NCBI RefSeq assembly: GCF_002101585.1
Contig: NZ_LQOT01000004.1
Location: forward strand, 37,760 to 101,759
Source of the DNA: Mycolicibacter engbaekii
Lineage (GTDB): Bacteria > Actinomycetota > Actinomycetes > Mycobacteriales > Mycobacteriaceae
Reading direction: 5' to 3'
DNA: 64,000 nucleotides
Below are positions 7,316 to 15,614 of the stretch, piece by piece. A program made the position numbers and the translations under genes. The first letter of the stretch is position 1, and each line of letters starts with the position of its first letter. The notes under the pieces are model-generated. The model made no database searches, had not been told where the DNA came from, and saw only the letters and a program-made list of their open reading frames with translations.

Positions 7316-9151
7316 GTGAGCCACTACAAGAGCAATGTCCGTGACCAGGTCTTCAACCTCTTCGAGGTGTTCGGCCTGGACCAGGTCTTCGGCGAGGGCG
7401 ACTACGCCGACCTGGACATCGACACCGCTCAGGAGATGCTCGGCGAGATGGTTCGCCTGGCCGAGGGGCCGATTGCCGCATCGTTCGTCGAGGGCGACCG
7501 CAACCCCCCGGTGTTCAACCCGGAGACCCACTCGGTCACCTTGCCCGAATCGTTCAAGAAGTCGGTGCGCGCCAACCTGGAAGGCGGCTGGGACCGGGTC
7601 GGGGTCATCGAAGAGCTTGGCGGCATCCCGATGCCCAAAGCGCTGATGTGGGCCCTGCAGGAGCACATCCTGGGCGCCAACCCGGCGGTGTGGATGTACG
7701 GCGGCGGCGCCGGCTTCGCCAACATCTTCTACAACATCGCCACCGAGGAGCAGAAGAAGTGGGCCGTCCTCGCCGCCGAACGCGGCTGGGGTTCGACCAT
7801 GGTGCTCACCGAGCCGGACGCCGGCTCGGACGTGGGCGCCGGCCGCACCAAGGCCGTGCAGCAGCCCGACGGTTCCTGGCACATCGAGGGCGTGAAGCGA
7901 TTCATCACCTCGGCTGACTCCGACGACCTGTTCGAGAACATCTTCCACCTGGTGCTGGCCCGCCCCGAGGGTGCCAAGCCCGGCACCAAGGGCCTGTCGC
8001 TGTTCTTCGTGCCGAAGTTCTTGTTCGACTTCGAAACCGGCGAACTCGGTGAGCGCAACGGGGCGTTCGTCACCAACGTCGAGCACAAGATGGGCCTGAA
8101 GGTCTCGGCCACCTGCGAGTTGACCTTCGGTCAGCACGGGGTGCCGGCCAAGGGCTGGCTGGTCGGTGAGGTGCACAACGGCATTGCGCAGATGTTCGAG
8201 GTCATCGAGCAGGCCCGCATGATGGTGGGCACCAAGGCCATCGCCACACTGTCCACCGGCTACCTCAACGCGCTGGAGTACGCCAAGGAGCGTGTGCAGG
8301 GCGCCGACCTGACCCAGATGACCGACAAGACCGCTCCGCGGGTGACCATCACCCACCACCCGGACGTCCGTCGGTCCCTGATGACCCAGAAGGCCTACGC
8401 CGAGGGTCTGCGGGCGCTGTACATGTACACCGCGACCTTCCAGGACGCCCCGGTGGCCAAGGCGCTGCACGGGGTGGACGCCGACCTCGCGGTCCGGATC
8501 AACGACCTGATGCTGCCGATCGTCAAGGGTGTCGGCTCCGAGCAGGCCTACGCCAAGCTCACCGAGAGCCTGCAGACCCTGGGTGGCTCGGGCTTCCTCC
8601 AGGACTACCCGATCGAGCAGTACATCCGGGACGCCAAGATCGACTCCCTCTACGAGGGCACCACGGCAATTCAGGCCCAGGACTTCTTCTTCCGCAAGAT
8701 CATCCGGGACAAGGGCGTTGCCCTGGGCCACGTGGCCGGCGAGATCGAGACGTTCATCAAGAACGAGACCGGCAACGGCCGGTTGAAGGCTGAGCGGGAG
8801 CTGCTGGCCACCGCCCTGGCCGACGTGCAGGGCATGGCGGCGGCGCTGACCGGCTACCTGATGGCCGCGCAGGAAGATGCCTCCAGCATCTACAAGGTCG
8901 GCCTCGGGTCGGTGCGCTTCCTGATGAGCGTCGGCGACCTGATGATCGGCTGGTTGCTGACCCGCCAGGCCGCCGTGGCAGTGGCCAAGCTCGACGCCGG
9001 CGCGCAGGGGGCCGACCGGTCCTTCTACGAGGGCAAGATCGCGGTGGCGTCGTTCTTCACCAAGAACTTCCTGCCGTTGCTGACCAGCACTCGCTCGGTG
9101 ATCGAGGCCATCGACAACGACATCATGGAGCTCGACGAAGCAGCGTTCTAA
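7316..9151 (+). CDS. fadE5: Acyl-CoA dehydrogenase FadE5
   Basis: This 611-aa flavoenzyme catalyses the first alpha,beta-desaturation of acyl-CoA in beta-oxidation. It belongs to the long bacterial ACAD type, not the usual 380-aa form. Flavin and substrate motifs are visible ([26 protein letters not shown]). E447 in [12 protein letters not shown] is the expected catalytic base and coincides with the residue number known for mycobacterial FadE5. The GTG start follows GAGGAGGAA (7305-7313). A GC-rich hairpin lies 20 bases beyond the stop codon. Control by the TTAC-N6-GTAA element is predicted. A paralog of identical length lies at 39988-41823. Confidence 0.94.
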   Translation: MSHYKSNVRDQVFNLFEVFGLDQVFGEGDYADLDIDTAQEMLGEMVRLAEGPIAASFVEGDRNPPVFNPETHSVTLPESFKKSVRANLEGGWDRVGVIEELGGIPMPKALMWALQEHILGANPAVWMYGGGAGFANIFYNIATEEQKKWAVLAAERGWGSTMVLTEPDAGSDVGAGRTKAVQQPDGSWHIEGVKRFITSADSDDLFENIFHLVLARPEGAKPGTKGLSLFFVPKFLFDFETGELGERNGAFVTNVEHKMGLKVSATCELTFGQHGVPAKGWLVGEVHNGIAQMFEVIEQARMMVGTKAIATLSTGYLNALEYAKERVQGADLTQMTDKTAPRVTITHHPDVRRSLMTQKAYAEGLRALYMYTATFQDAPVAKALHGVDADLAVRINDLMLPIVKGVGSEQAYAKLTESLQTLGGSGFLQDYPIEQYIRDAKIDSLYEGTTAIQAQDFFFRKIIRDKGVALGHVAGEIETFIKNETGNGRLKAERELLATALADVQGMAAALTGYLMAAQEDASSIYKVGLGSVRFLMSVGDLMIGWLLTRQAAVAVAKLDAGAQGADRSFYEGKIAVASFFTKNFLPLLTSTRSVIEAIDNDIMELDEAAF

Positions 9152-9170
9152 GCGCTGACCGCAGGCCGCG

Positions 9171-9201
9171 CAGGCCCCCGGGGAGACCCCCTGGGGGCCT
9201 G
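9171..9201 (+). terminator. GC-rich hairpin after fadE5
   Basis: CAGGCCCCC (9171-9179) pairs perfectly with GGGGGCCTG (9193-9201), and inner G and C runs can extend the stem. There is no T-tract, as is common for mycobacterial terminators. Confidence 0.6.
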
Positions 9202-9287
9202 CTGCCGTCGGGGGTACCGGCGGGTTGTCCTGATTTGTGGGATGTATGGCGTAGACGCCACCCACCCGTACGCCGGAGACTGGTCGC

Positions 9288-10256
9288 ATGACACGCAAGG
9301 TCGTGATCCTGGGCTACGCCGGGATCCAGGCGCTGGACGTGGTCGGACCGTCCGAAGTGTTCGCCACCGCCACGTTGGCGGTGCTCGCACAGGGCGGCGA
9401 CCACGATGGCTACGAGGTCACGGTGGCCAGCGCCGACGGCGCGCCGATCGCCACCAGCAGCGGACTCACGCTGCAGCCCAGCCCCCTGCCCGCACCCGAC
9501 GACTCCATCGACACCCTGCTGCTGCCCGGCGGGGTCGGCATCCATGCCGCGCAGGCAGACCCGGCCACCGTCGCCTGGATCCGCCGCGCCTCCGTTCACG
9601 CCCGGCGGGTGGTCAGCGTGTGCACCGGTGCATTCCTGGCCGCCCAGGCGGGCCTGCTCGACGGGTGCCGGGCCACCACGCATTGGGCGTTCGCCGAGGC
9701 CCTGGCGCGGCAGTTCCCGGCCGTCACCGTCGACCCGGAGCCGATCTTCCTGCGCAGTTCGGACACGGTCTGGACCGCGGCCGGGGTCACCGCCGGCATC
9801 GATCTGTCCCTGACGCTGGTCGAAGAGGACCTGGGCACCGAGGTGGCACAGACCGCAGCCCGCTGGCTGGTGCTGTATCTGCGCCGCCCCGGCGGTCAGT
9901 CCCAGTTCGCGGCGCCCGGGTGGCTCCCGCGGGCCCGCCGGGCGCCCATCCGCGAGGTGCAGGAACTGATCGACTCCGAACCGGGTGGGCCGCACCGGCT
10001 CACCGAGCTGGCCGCCCGCGCCGCGATGAGTCCCCGGCACTTCACCCGGGTCTTCACCGGCGAGGTGGGCATGACGCCGGCCGCCTACGTCGAGCGCGTA
10101 CGCACCGAGGCCGCGCGCCGGCAACTCGAGGAGACCGACGACACCGTCGTCGCGATCGCCGGCCGCTGCGGGTTCGGCACCGCAGAGACGCTGCGGCGCA
10201 CATTTTTGCGCCGACTCGGCGTCTCCCCCGATCACTACCGCAAGACGTTCGCCTGA
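9288..10256 (+). CDS. GlxA-family AraC transcriptional regulator
   Basis: This 322-aa regulator has a DJ-1/PfpI (class I glutamine amidotransferase-like) N-terminal domain, about residues 4-180. The nucleophile-elbow cysteine sits in SVCTGAFLAAQAGLL. Two AraC-type helix-turn-helix motifs follow at about residues 225-322 (LTELAARAAMSPRHFTRVF and VAIAGRCGFGTAETLRRTF). The ATG follows GGAGA at 9273-9277. The next gene, 11 bases downstream, encodes a stand-alone DJ-1/PfpI protein, so the two probably form an operon. Family members such as GlxA often control amine or redox metabolism, but the ligand here is unknown. I do not recall this pair at this place in M. tuberculosis. Confidence 0.88.
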   Translation: MTRKVVILGYAGIQALDVVGPSEVFATATLAVLAQGGDHDGYEVTVASADGAPIATSSGLTLQPSPLPAPDDSIDTLLLPGGVGIHAAQADPATVAWIRRASVHARRVVSVCTGAFLAAQAGLLDGCRATTHWAFAEALARQFPAVTVDPEPIFLRSSDTVWTAAGVTAGIDLSLTLVEEDLGTEVAQTAARWLVLYLRRPGGQSQFAAPGWLPRARRAPIREVQELIDSEPGGPHRLTELAARAAMSPRHFTRVFTGEVGMTPAAYVERVRTEAARRQLEETDDTVVAIAGRCGFGTAETLRRTFLRRLGVSPDHYRKTFA

Positions 10257-10267
10257 AAGGAACAACC

Positions 10268-10996
10268 ATGCAGATCGCCGTCGTGCTCTACCCCGGCTTC
10301 ACCGCCCTGGACTTCATCGGTCCCTATGAGGTGCTGCGCTGGCTCCCGGACGCGCAGGTGCGCTTCGTCTGGCACACACCGGGTCCGGTTGCCGCGGACT
10401 CTGGCGTCCTGGTGGTCGGCGCGACCCATTCCTTCGACGAGACCCCTTCCCCCGACCTGATCCTGATCCCCGGCGGGATGACGACCATGGAACACGCCCG
10501 CGACGAAAAGCTGCTGGAATGGGTCCGCACCGCTCACCGCTCGGCAACCTGGACGACTTCGGTGTGTTCGGGTTCGATCGTGCTGGGCGCAGCCGGGTTG
10601 CTGGCAGGCAAGCGGGCCACCTCGCACTGGATGGCACTGCCCGCCCTGAAAGCCTTCGGCGCCACCGCGATCGGTGACGAGCGCATCGTTCACGACGGCG
10701 ACATCGTGACCTGCGCGGGTGTGTCGGCGGGTATCGACCTCGGCCTGTGGCTGGCCGGCCAGATCGGCGGGGAAGGTCGCGCCAAGGCCATTCAGCTGTC
10801 CATCGAATACGACCCGCAGCCGCCGTTCGACTCCGGCCACACCTCCAAGGCCTCGGTGCCGACCAAGACGGCGGCCACCGCGCTGATGGCGCGGGAGCTG
10901 GCGAAGCCGGCCCGGCTGAAAGCCAGCGCGCTGCTGTTGTGGGATCAGGCACTCGGTGCGGTGCGCGCCCGTAGTGCCCAAACGGTCCGCCGTTGA
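10268..10996 (+). CDS. DJ-1/PfpI family protein (isonitrile hydratase-like)
   Basis: This is a 242-aa single-domain member of the DJ-1/PfpI superfamily. The N-terminus reads MQIAVVLYPGFTALDFIGPYEVL. The nucleophile elbow SVCSGSIVLGAAGLLAG is followed by a TSHW motif, and then by CAGVSAGIDLGLWLAG. These match the cyclohexyl-isocyanide hydratase branch, which hydrates isonitriles to N-substituted formamides, but family members vary and the substrate is unproven. It resembles the N-terminal half of the adjacent GlxA-type regulator, so the pair may have arisen by duplication. The ATG is preceded by AAAGGAA. A long hairpin overlaps its stop codon. Confidence 0.82.
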   Translation: MQIAVVLYPGFTALDFIGPYEVLRWLPDAQVRFVWHTPGPVAADSGVLVVGATHSFDETPSPDLILIPGGMTTMEHARDEKLLEWVRTAHRSATWTTSVCSGSIVLGAAGLLAGKRATSHWMALPALKAFGATAIGDERIVHDGDIVTCAGVSAGIDLGLWLAGQIGGEGRAKAIQLSIEYDPQPPFDSGHTSKASVPTKTAATALMARELAKPARLKASALLLWDQALGAVRARSAQTVRR

Positions 10997-11021
10997 ATCC
11001 CCTCAGTTCAACGGCGGACCG
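10983..11021 (+). terminator. Hairpin overlapping the stop codon of the DJ-1/PfpI gene
   Basis: A perfect 15-bp inverted repeat (10983-10997 with 11007-11021) encloses nine bases. The left arm encodes the last codons and the TGA at 10994-10996. It would end the glxA-like operon before the convergent fadA2. Confidence 0.8.
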
Positions 11022-11131
11022 GAGCAGGCGGCTCGGCGGCGGTCACCACACCGGTGAGCGCGGCGGAACGGCCCGTGCCTGGTCTACCCGGCGATGCCGC
11101 AACTCAAACGTCGCGTCGCGGCGCCGGTCGT

Positions 11132-12466
11132 CTAACCCTCGAGGATGGCGGCCACGCCCTGGCCTCCGGCGGCACAGATCGAGATCAGCGCACGCACCGG
11201 CTGGTTCTTGGCGGCGCCCTTCTTGGCCGCCTTCGCCTCGGCGATCTGCTTTGCCGCCTGCGCCACGATTCGACCGCCGGTGGCGGCGAACGGGTGTCCG
11301 GACGCCAACGACGACCCGTTGACGTTGAGCTTCGACCGATCGATGGACCCCAGCGCCGCATCCAGCCCCAGCCGCTGCTTGCAGTACTCGGGCGACTCCC
11401 AGGCCGCCAGATGGCACAGGACCGTGGCCGCGAACGCCTCGTGGATCTCGTAGAAGTCGAAGTCCTGCAGGGTCAGCCCGTTACGCGCCAGCAGACGCGG
11501 CACCGCGTAGGTCGGGGCCATCAGCAGGCCGTCGGCGCCGTTGACGTAGTCGACCGCCGCCGTCTCGGCGTCCACGAAGTAGGCCAGCGGAGTCAGGCCG
11601 CGCGCCGCGGCCCACTCCTCGCTGGCAAACAGCGCCACCGAGGCTCCATCGGTGAGCGGAGTGGAGTTGCCCGCCGTCATGGTGGCGTCGCCGGCCTTCG
11701 TGCCGAACACCGGCTTGAGCGTGGCGAGCTTCTCCGGGCTGGATTGCGGCCGCAGGTTGTCGTCGCGGTAGAGGCCCTGGAAGGGCGTGATGAGGTCGTC
11801 GAAGAAGCCGCGATCGTAGGCGGCCGCCATGTTGCGGTGACTGGCCGCGGCAAGCTCGTCCTGGTCGATCCGCTTGATGCCCATCGCCTTGGTGGTGATG
11901 GCCTGGTGCTCGCCCATCGACAGACCGGTGCGGGCCTCCTTGTTGGCCGGGATCTCGACACCCAGCGCCGCGGGCAGCTTGCCCACCAGCTTCAACCGCT
12001 GCGTGGTGGACTTGGCCCGGCGCAGCGCGAGCAGCGTGCGGCGCAGTTCGTTGCCGATCGCCAGCGGCGCATCGGAGGTGGTGTCCACTCCCCCGGCGGC
12101 GGCGACCTCGTAGCGGCCGGCAGCGATCCCGTCTGCGGCGCAGATCGCTGCCTGCAGCCCGGTGCCGCAGGCCTGCTGCAGGTCGAACGCCGGGGTGTAG
12201 GGCGACAGCGCCGAACCCAGGACGCACTCGCGAATCAGGTTGAAGTCACGGCTGTGCTTGAGCACCGCCCCGCCGACCACCGCGTCCAGCTTCTCGCCGG
12301 ACAGGCCGAAACGGTCGATCAGACCGCCCAGCGCGGCGGTGAACATGTCCTGGTTGGACGCGTTGGCGTAGGCGCCGTCCGAACGCGCGAAGGGAATGCG
12401 ATTGCCGCCGAGAACAGCGACGCGACGGCGCGTACCGGCGGGTTGAGCAGCAGATGCAGATGACAC
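11132..12466 (-). CDS. fadA2: Acetyl-CoA acyltransferase (thiolase) FadA2
   Basis: This 444-aa thiolase would cleave 3-ketoacyl-CoA, or condense acetyl-CoA, at the last step of beta-oxidation. The acyl-accepting cysteine is C100 in LQQACGTGLQAA. The second catalytic region is EIHEAFAATVL, and the C-terminal loop is CAAGGQG. It faces the convergent DJ-1 gene at its 3' end and diverges from fabG4 at its 5' end; the 136-base divergent region contains two TAC-N6-GTA palindromes. The stretch 11022-11131 downstream holds no further gene. Size and position match Rv0243. Confidence 0.93.
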   Translation of the reverse strand: MSSASAAQPAGTRRRVAVLGGNRIPFARSDGAYANASNQDMFTAALGGLIDRFGLSGEKLDAVVGGAVLKHSRDFNLIRECVLGSALSPYTPAFDLQQACGTGLQAAICAADGIAAGRYEVAAAGGVDTTSDAPLAIGNELRRTLLALRRAKSTTQRLKLVGKLPAALGVEIPANKEARTGLSMGEHQAITTKAMGIKRIDQDELAAASHRNMAAAYDRGFFDDLITPFQGLYRDDNLRPQSSPEKLATLKPVFGTKAGDATMTAGNSTPLTDGASVALFASEEWAAARGLTPLAYFVDAETAAVDYVNGADGLLMAPTYAVPRLLARNGLTLQDFDFYEIHEAFAATVLCHLAAWESPEYCKQRLGLDAALGSIDRSKLNVNGSSLASGHPFAATGGRIVAQAAKQIAEAKAAKKGAAKNQPVRALISICAAGGQGVAAILEG

Positions 12467-12521
12467 GGTCTCTCCGATGTGATGCTGGGTCCCCCCGCGT
12501 TGCCGGGGACGGTCGGACTGA

Positions 12522-12550
12522 TACTACCCAGTATTCTTACTCTGGAGTAA
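12522..12550. promoter_or_regulatory. Two tandem palindromes in the fadA2-fabG4 divergent promoter
   Basis: TAC-TACCCA-GTA (12522-12533, inside ATACT-ACCC-AGTAT) is followed by CTTAC-TCTGGA-GTAAG (12536-12551), whose arms extend to a perfect CTTACTC/GAGTAAG. Possible -10 hexamers fall inside them: TATTCT (12532-12537) toward fabG4 and TAGTAT (12526-12521) toward fadA2. The element has the same core and the same pairing as the one at fadE5. Confidence 0.6.
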
Positions 12551-12602
12551 GTTCGTTGTCGACACCGCGCACCAGGCACGTCCTCACACGGAAGGCAGCT
12601 CA

Positions 12603-13967
12603 GTGGCCCCGAAGCTCTCGTCGGACCTGTTGTCCCAGATCCTCAACTCCGCCCCCGGATCGTTCCTGTCCAAGCAGCTCGGCGTACCGCAGGCCGAGAG
12701 CCTGCGCCGTTACCGGGTCGGCGAACCCCCACTGGCCGGACCGCTGCTGATCGGCGGCGCGGGCCGGGTGGCCGAGCCGCTGCGGGCCGCGCTGGCCGAC
12801 GACTACCAGCTTGTCGGCGACAACCTCGGCGGCCGGTGGGCCGACTCCTTCGGCGGGCTGGTCTTCGATGCGACCGGCATCACCACGCCCGCCGGGCTGA
12901 CCGCACTCCACGAGTTCTTCACCCCCCTGCTGCGCAACGTCGGCCGCTGCGGCCGGCTGGTGGTCGTCGGCACCACCCCGGAGGCGGCCGGCAGCGTCGA
13001 CGAGCGGATCGCCCAGCGGGCACTGGAAGGCTTCACCCGCTCACTGGGCAAGGAACTGCAGCGCGGCGCCACGGTGCAGCTGGTGTATCTGTCGCCGGAC
13101 GCCAAGCCCGGCGCCACCGGTCTGGAATCGACGCTGCGATTCATTCTCTCGGCCCGCTCGGCATACGTCGACGGCCAGGTGTTCTACGTGGGCGCCGACG
13201 ACGCGACAGCCCCCGCCGACTGGGACAAGCCGCTGGAGGGCAAGGTGGCGATCATCACCGGCGCGGCGCGCGGTATCGGTGCCACCATCGCCGAGGTGTT
13301 CGCCCGGGACGGCGCCACGGTGGTCGCCATCGACGTTCCGGCCGCCGCCGAGGCACTCAACGCGACCGCCGCGCGGGTGGGCGGCACCGCGCTGACGCTG
13401 GACGTCACCGCCGACGACGCCGTGGAGCAGATCACCGCCCACCTCAAGCAGCACCACGACGGCAAGGCCGACGTACTGGTCAACAACGCCGGCATCACCC
13501 GCGACAAGTTGCTGGCCAACATGGACGACAGCCGCTGGAACGCTGTCCTGGCGGTCAACCTGCTTGCCCCGCAACGCCTTACCGAGGGGCTGGTCGCCAA
13601 CGGCAGCATCGGTGCGGGCGGCCGGGTGATCGGTCTGTCATCGATGGCCGGAATCGCGGGCAACCGGGGTCAGACGAACTACGCGACCACCAAGGCCGGG
13701 ATGATCGGCCTGACCGAGGCGTTGGCTCCGTCCCTGGCGGAGAAGGGCATCACGATCAACGCGGTGGCCCCGGGCTTCATCGAAACGGAGATGACGGCGG
13801 CGATCCCGCTGGCCACCCGCGAGGTCGGCCGCCGGCTGAACTCGCTGTTCCAGGGCGGCCAGCCCGTCGATGTCGCCGAGTTGATCGGCTACTTCGCCAG
13901 CCCGGCCTCCAATGCGGTGACCGGCAACACCATCCGGGTCTGCGGCCAAGCCATGCTGGGCGCCTGA
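12603..13967 (+). CDS. fabG4: High-molecular-weight 3-oxoacyl reductase FabG4
   Basis: This 454-aa short-chain dehydrogenase reduces 3-oxoacyl chains using NADH. An N-terminal flavodoxin-like region (about residues 1-205) precedes a classical SDR domain. TGAARGIG lies near residue 219, NNAGITRD follows, and the active-site serine is in [12 protein letters not shown]360 and K364 form YxxxK. The two-domain build is the hallmark of mycobacterial FabG4 (Rv0242c). The GTG follows GGAAGG (12590-12595). It is the first gene of an operon with htdX, which is 79 bases downstream. Confidence 0.94.
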   Translation: MAPKLSSDLLSQILNSAPGSFLSKQLGVPQAESLRRYRVGEPPLAGPLLIGGAGRVAEPLRAALADDYQLVGDNLGGRWADSFGGLVFDATGITTPAGLTALHEFFTPLLRNVGRCGRLVVVGTTPEAAGSVDERIAQRALEGFTRSLGKELQRGATVQLVYLSPDAKPGATGLESTLRFILSARSAYVDGQVFYVGADDATAPADWDKPLEGKVAIITGAARGIGATIAEVFARDGATVVAIDVPAAAEALNATAARVGGTALTLDVTADDAVEQITAHLKQHHDGKADVLVNNAGITRDKLLANMDDSRWNAVLAVNLLAPQRLTEGLVANGSIGAGGRVIGLSSMAGIAGNRGQTNYATTKAGMIGLTEALAPSLAEKGITINAVAPGFIETEMTAAIPLATREVGRRLNSLFQGGQPVDVAELIGYFASPASNAVTGNTIRVCGQAMLGA

Positions 13968-14046
13968 CCCCCACCCCGACAACGATGCCGTGGGAGCCCC
14001 GGCCGCGCTGCGGTGGGGACACCCGTGATGAGAAGGAAGGGCACCT

Positions 14047-14898
14047 GTGAGTGATGTGACGCAGCCGAGCGGGTTGAGAAACATGGTGCGCGCGGTCGCC
14101 GGGGCACTGCCCTTCGTCCCGCGCAGTCAGACCCTGCCGAACCGGACACTGCGGGTCGACGAGCTGACCATCGATCCCGAAAACGTGGCCGCCTACGCGG
14201 CCGTCACCGGATTACGGTTCGCCGACCAGGTCCCGCTGACTTATCCCTTCGCGCTGACATTTCCGATGGTGATGGCGCTGGCGACCGGCTTCGACTTCCC
14301 CTTCGCGGCGATGGGCTCGGTGCACACCGAGAACCGCATCACGCGCCACCGCCCGATCGCGGTCACCGACACGGTCGGGGTGACCGTTCGGGCGGCGAAC
14401 CTGCGGGAGCACCGTAAGGGTTTGTTGGTCGACATCCTCACCGACATCAATATCGGCAACGAAACGGCCTGGAATCAGGTGACGACGTTTTTGCATCAGC
14501 AGCGCACCAACCTGTCCGATGAGCCCAAGCCCGAACCGGCCAAGCCGCCCAAACTGGGCCCGCCCAACGCGGTGCTGCGGGTCACCCCGGGGCAGATTCG
14601 GCGTTACGCATCGGTGAGCGGAGACCACAACCCGATCCACACCAGCTCGATCGGCGCCAAGTTGTTCGGGTTTCCGACCGCTATCGCGCACGGGATGTTC
14701 TCGGCGGCCACGGTGCTGGCCAACATCGAAGGCGTGCTTCCCGATGCGGTCGACTACTCGGTGCGGTTCGGCAAGCCGATGCTGCTACCGGCCAGCCCGG
14801 GCCTTTACGTCGACAAGGTCGACGGCGGCTGGGATCTGGCACTGCGCAACATCGCCAAGGGCTACCCGTATCTGACCGGGGCGGTGCGGGCGCTGTAG
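14047..14898 (+). CDS. htdX: (R)-specific 3-hydroxyacyl-thioester dehydratase HtdX
   Basis: This 283-aa MaoC-like double hotdog hydratase/dehydratase interconverts trans-2-enoyl and (R)-3-hydroxyacyl thioesters. The C-terminal hotdog holds the hydratase-2 motif YASVSGDHNPIH, whose Asp and His are the catalytic pair, followed by IAHGMFSAATVL. The GTG start has GAAGGAAGG at 14032-14040. It is cotranscribed with fabG4, so the pair can carry out sequential reduction and dehydration. The gene ends 15 bases from the convergent tetR gene. Position and size match Rv0241c. Confidence 0.92.
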   Translation: MSDVTQPSGLRNMVRAVAGALPFVPRSQTLPNRTLRVDELTIDPENVAAYAAVTGLRFADQVPLTYPFALTFPMVMALATGFDFPFAAMGSVHTENRITRHRPIAVTDTVGVTVRAANLREHRKGLLVDILTDINIGNETAWNQVTTFLHQQRTNLSDEPKPEPAKPPKLGPPNAVLRVTPGQIRRYASVSGDHNPIHTSSIGAKLFGFPTAIAHGMFSAATVLANIEGVLPDAVDYSVRFGKPMLLPASPGLYVDKVDGGWDLALRNIAKGYPYLTGAVRAL

Positions 14899-14913
14899 CG
14901 GCGCAACCCCGGC

Positions 14914-15540
14914 TCAGCCGGCGGCGACGGCGTCGGCGCCGTCGCGGCCGCCGGGGGCTTCTTTGAGGCCGCGCCAGAACAGGTCGATCATCAGTTCGCC
15001 GGCTTCGTCCACGCCGGTGTCGCCGGTGCTGACGCGGCTGGCGATGGCCTCGCCGGCACCCACCAGCGCGACCGCCATGAGTTCGAAGTCGACGCCCGGT
15101 TCGGGTTTGCGGGTGCCGGCGCGCAGCAACCGGCCGACCAGTTCGATGATGCGCTCGCGGCCCTCGCGAACGGTGTGGGCGAAGGCCTGCGAACTGGTGG
15201 CCTGGGTGTACATCACGATCCATGACGCCCGGTTGGCATCGATATATTGCAGGAACGCCCGAATCGTGTTGCTCAGCATCTCTTTCGGCGGCTGCTGAAA
15301 ATCGATCCCGGTACGCAGCGTCTCGACGAAACGGCGCAGTTCGCGGTCCAGGCAGGCCCCGAACAGTTCTTCTTTGGAGCCGTAATACAGGTAGAGCATC
15401 GGCTTGGAGATCTGGGCGGCCGCGGCGATCGAATCCATCGAGGTCTCGTGATAGCCGTTGATCGAGAACATCTGGACCGCGGCGTCGAGCATCTGCTGTT
15501 CGCGCACGGCCCGCGGTAACCGTTTGCTACCAGCTGCCAT
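14914..15540 (-). CDS. TetR-family regulator, candidate controller of fadE5/fadA2/fabG4 (Rv0238-like)
   Basis: This is a 208-aa TetR regulator. The N-terminal helix-turn-helix spans about residues 14-60 (MLDAAVQMFSINGYHETSM, AAAAQISKPMLYLYYGSKEEL). The rest is a ligand-binding domain of unassigned specificity. The ATG follows a weak GAGG. Its own upstream region holds TTAC-CGAAGA-GTAA over the likely -10 TAAGAT, which suggests autorepression. The same palindrome lies at fadE5 and at fadA2-fabG4. I therefore infer that this protein binds all three sites and senses an acyl-CoA or fatty acid. No effector is shown by the sequence. Confidence 0.88.
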   Translation of the reverse strand: MAAGSKRLPRAVREQQMLDAAVQMFSINGYHETSMDSIAAAAQISKPMLYLYYGSKEELFGACLDRELRRFVETLRTGIDFQQPPKEMLSNTIRAFLQYIDANRASWIVMYTQATSSQAFAHTVREGRERIIELVGRLLRAGTRKPEPGVDFELMAVALVGAGEAIASRVSTGDTGVDEAGELMIDLFWRGLKEAPGGRDGADAVAAG

Positions 15541-15579
15541 CGCCTCGAGGTCCTTCCGCGTTCCCCCTCCGGCGCGATC

Positions 15580-15593
15580 TTACCGAAGAGTAA
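15580..15593 (-). promoter_or_regulatory. TTAC-N6-GTAA operator upstream of tetR
   Basis: TTAC-CGAAGA-GTAA is a 4+6+4 palindrome lying 40 bases before the tetR ATG. On the minus strand its end overlaps TAAGAT, a plausible -10. It has the same core as the sites at 7254-7267 and 12537-12550. Confidence 0.6.
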
Positions 15594-15614
15594 CTTGGGC
15601 TCCTGCTGCCGGGA

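Noticed and set aside
7244..9298. 684-aa minus-strand open frame opposite fadE5
   Set aside because: It is an antisense shadow of a certain gene in GC-rich DNA: low-complexity Gly/Val/Arg/His-rich sequence without domains.
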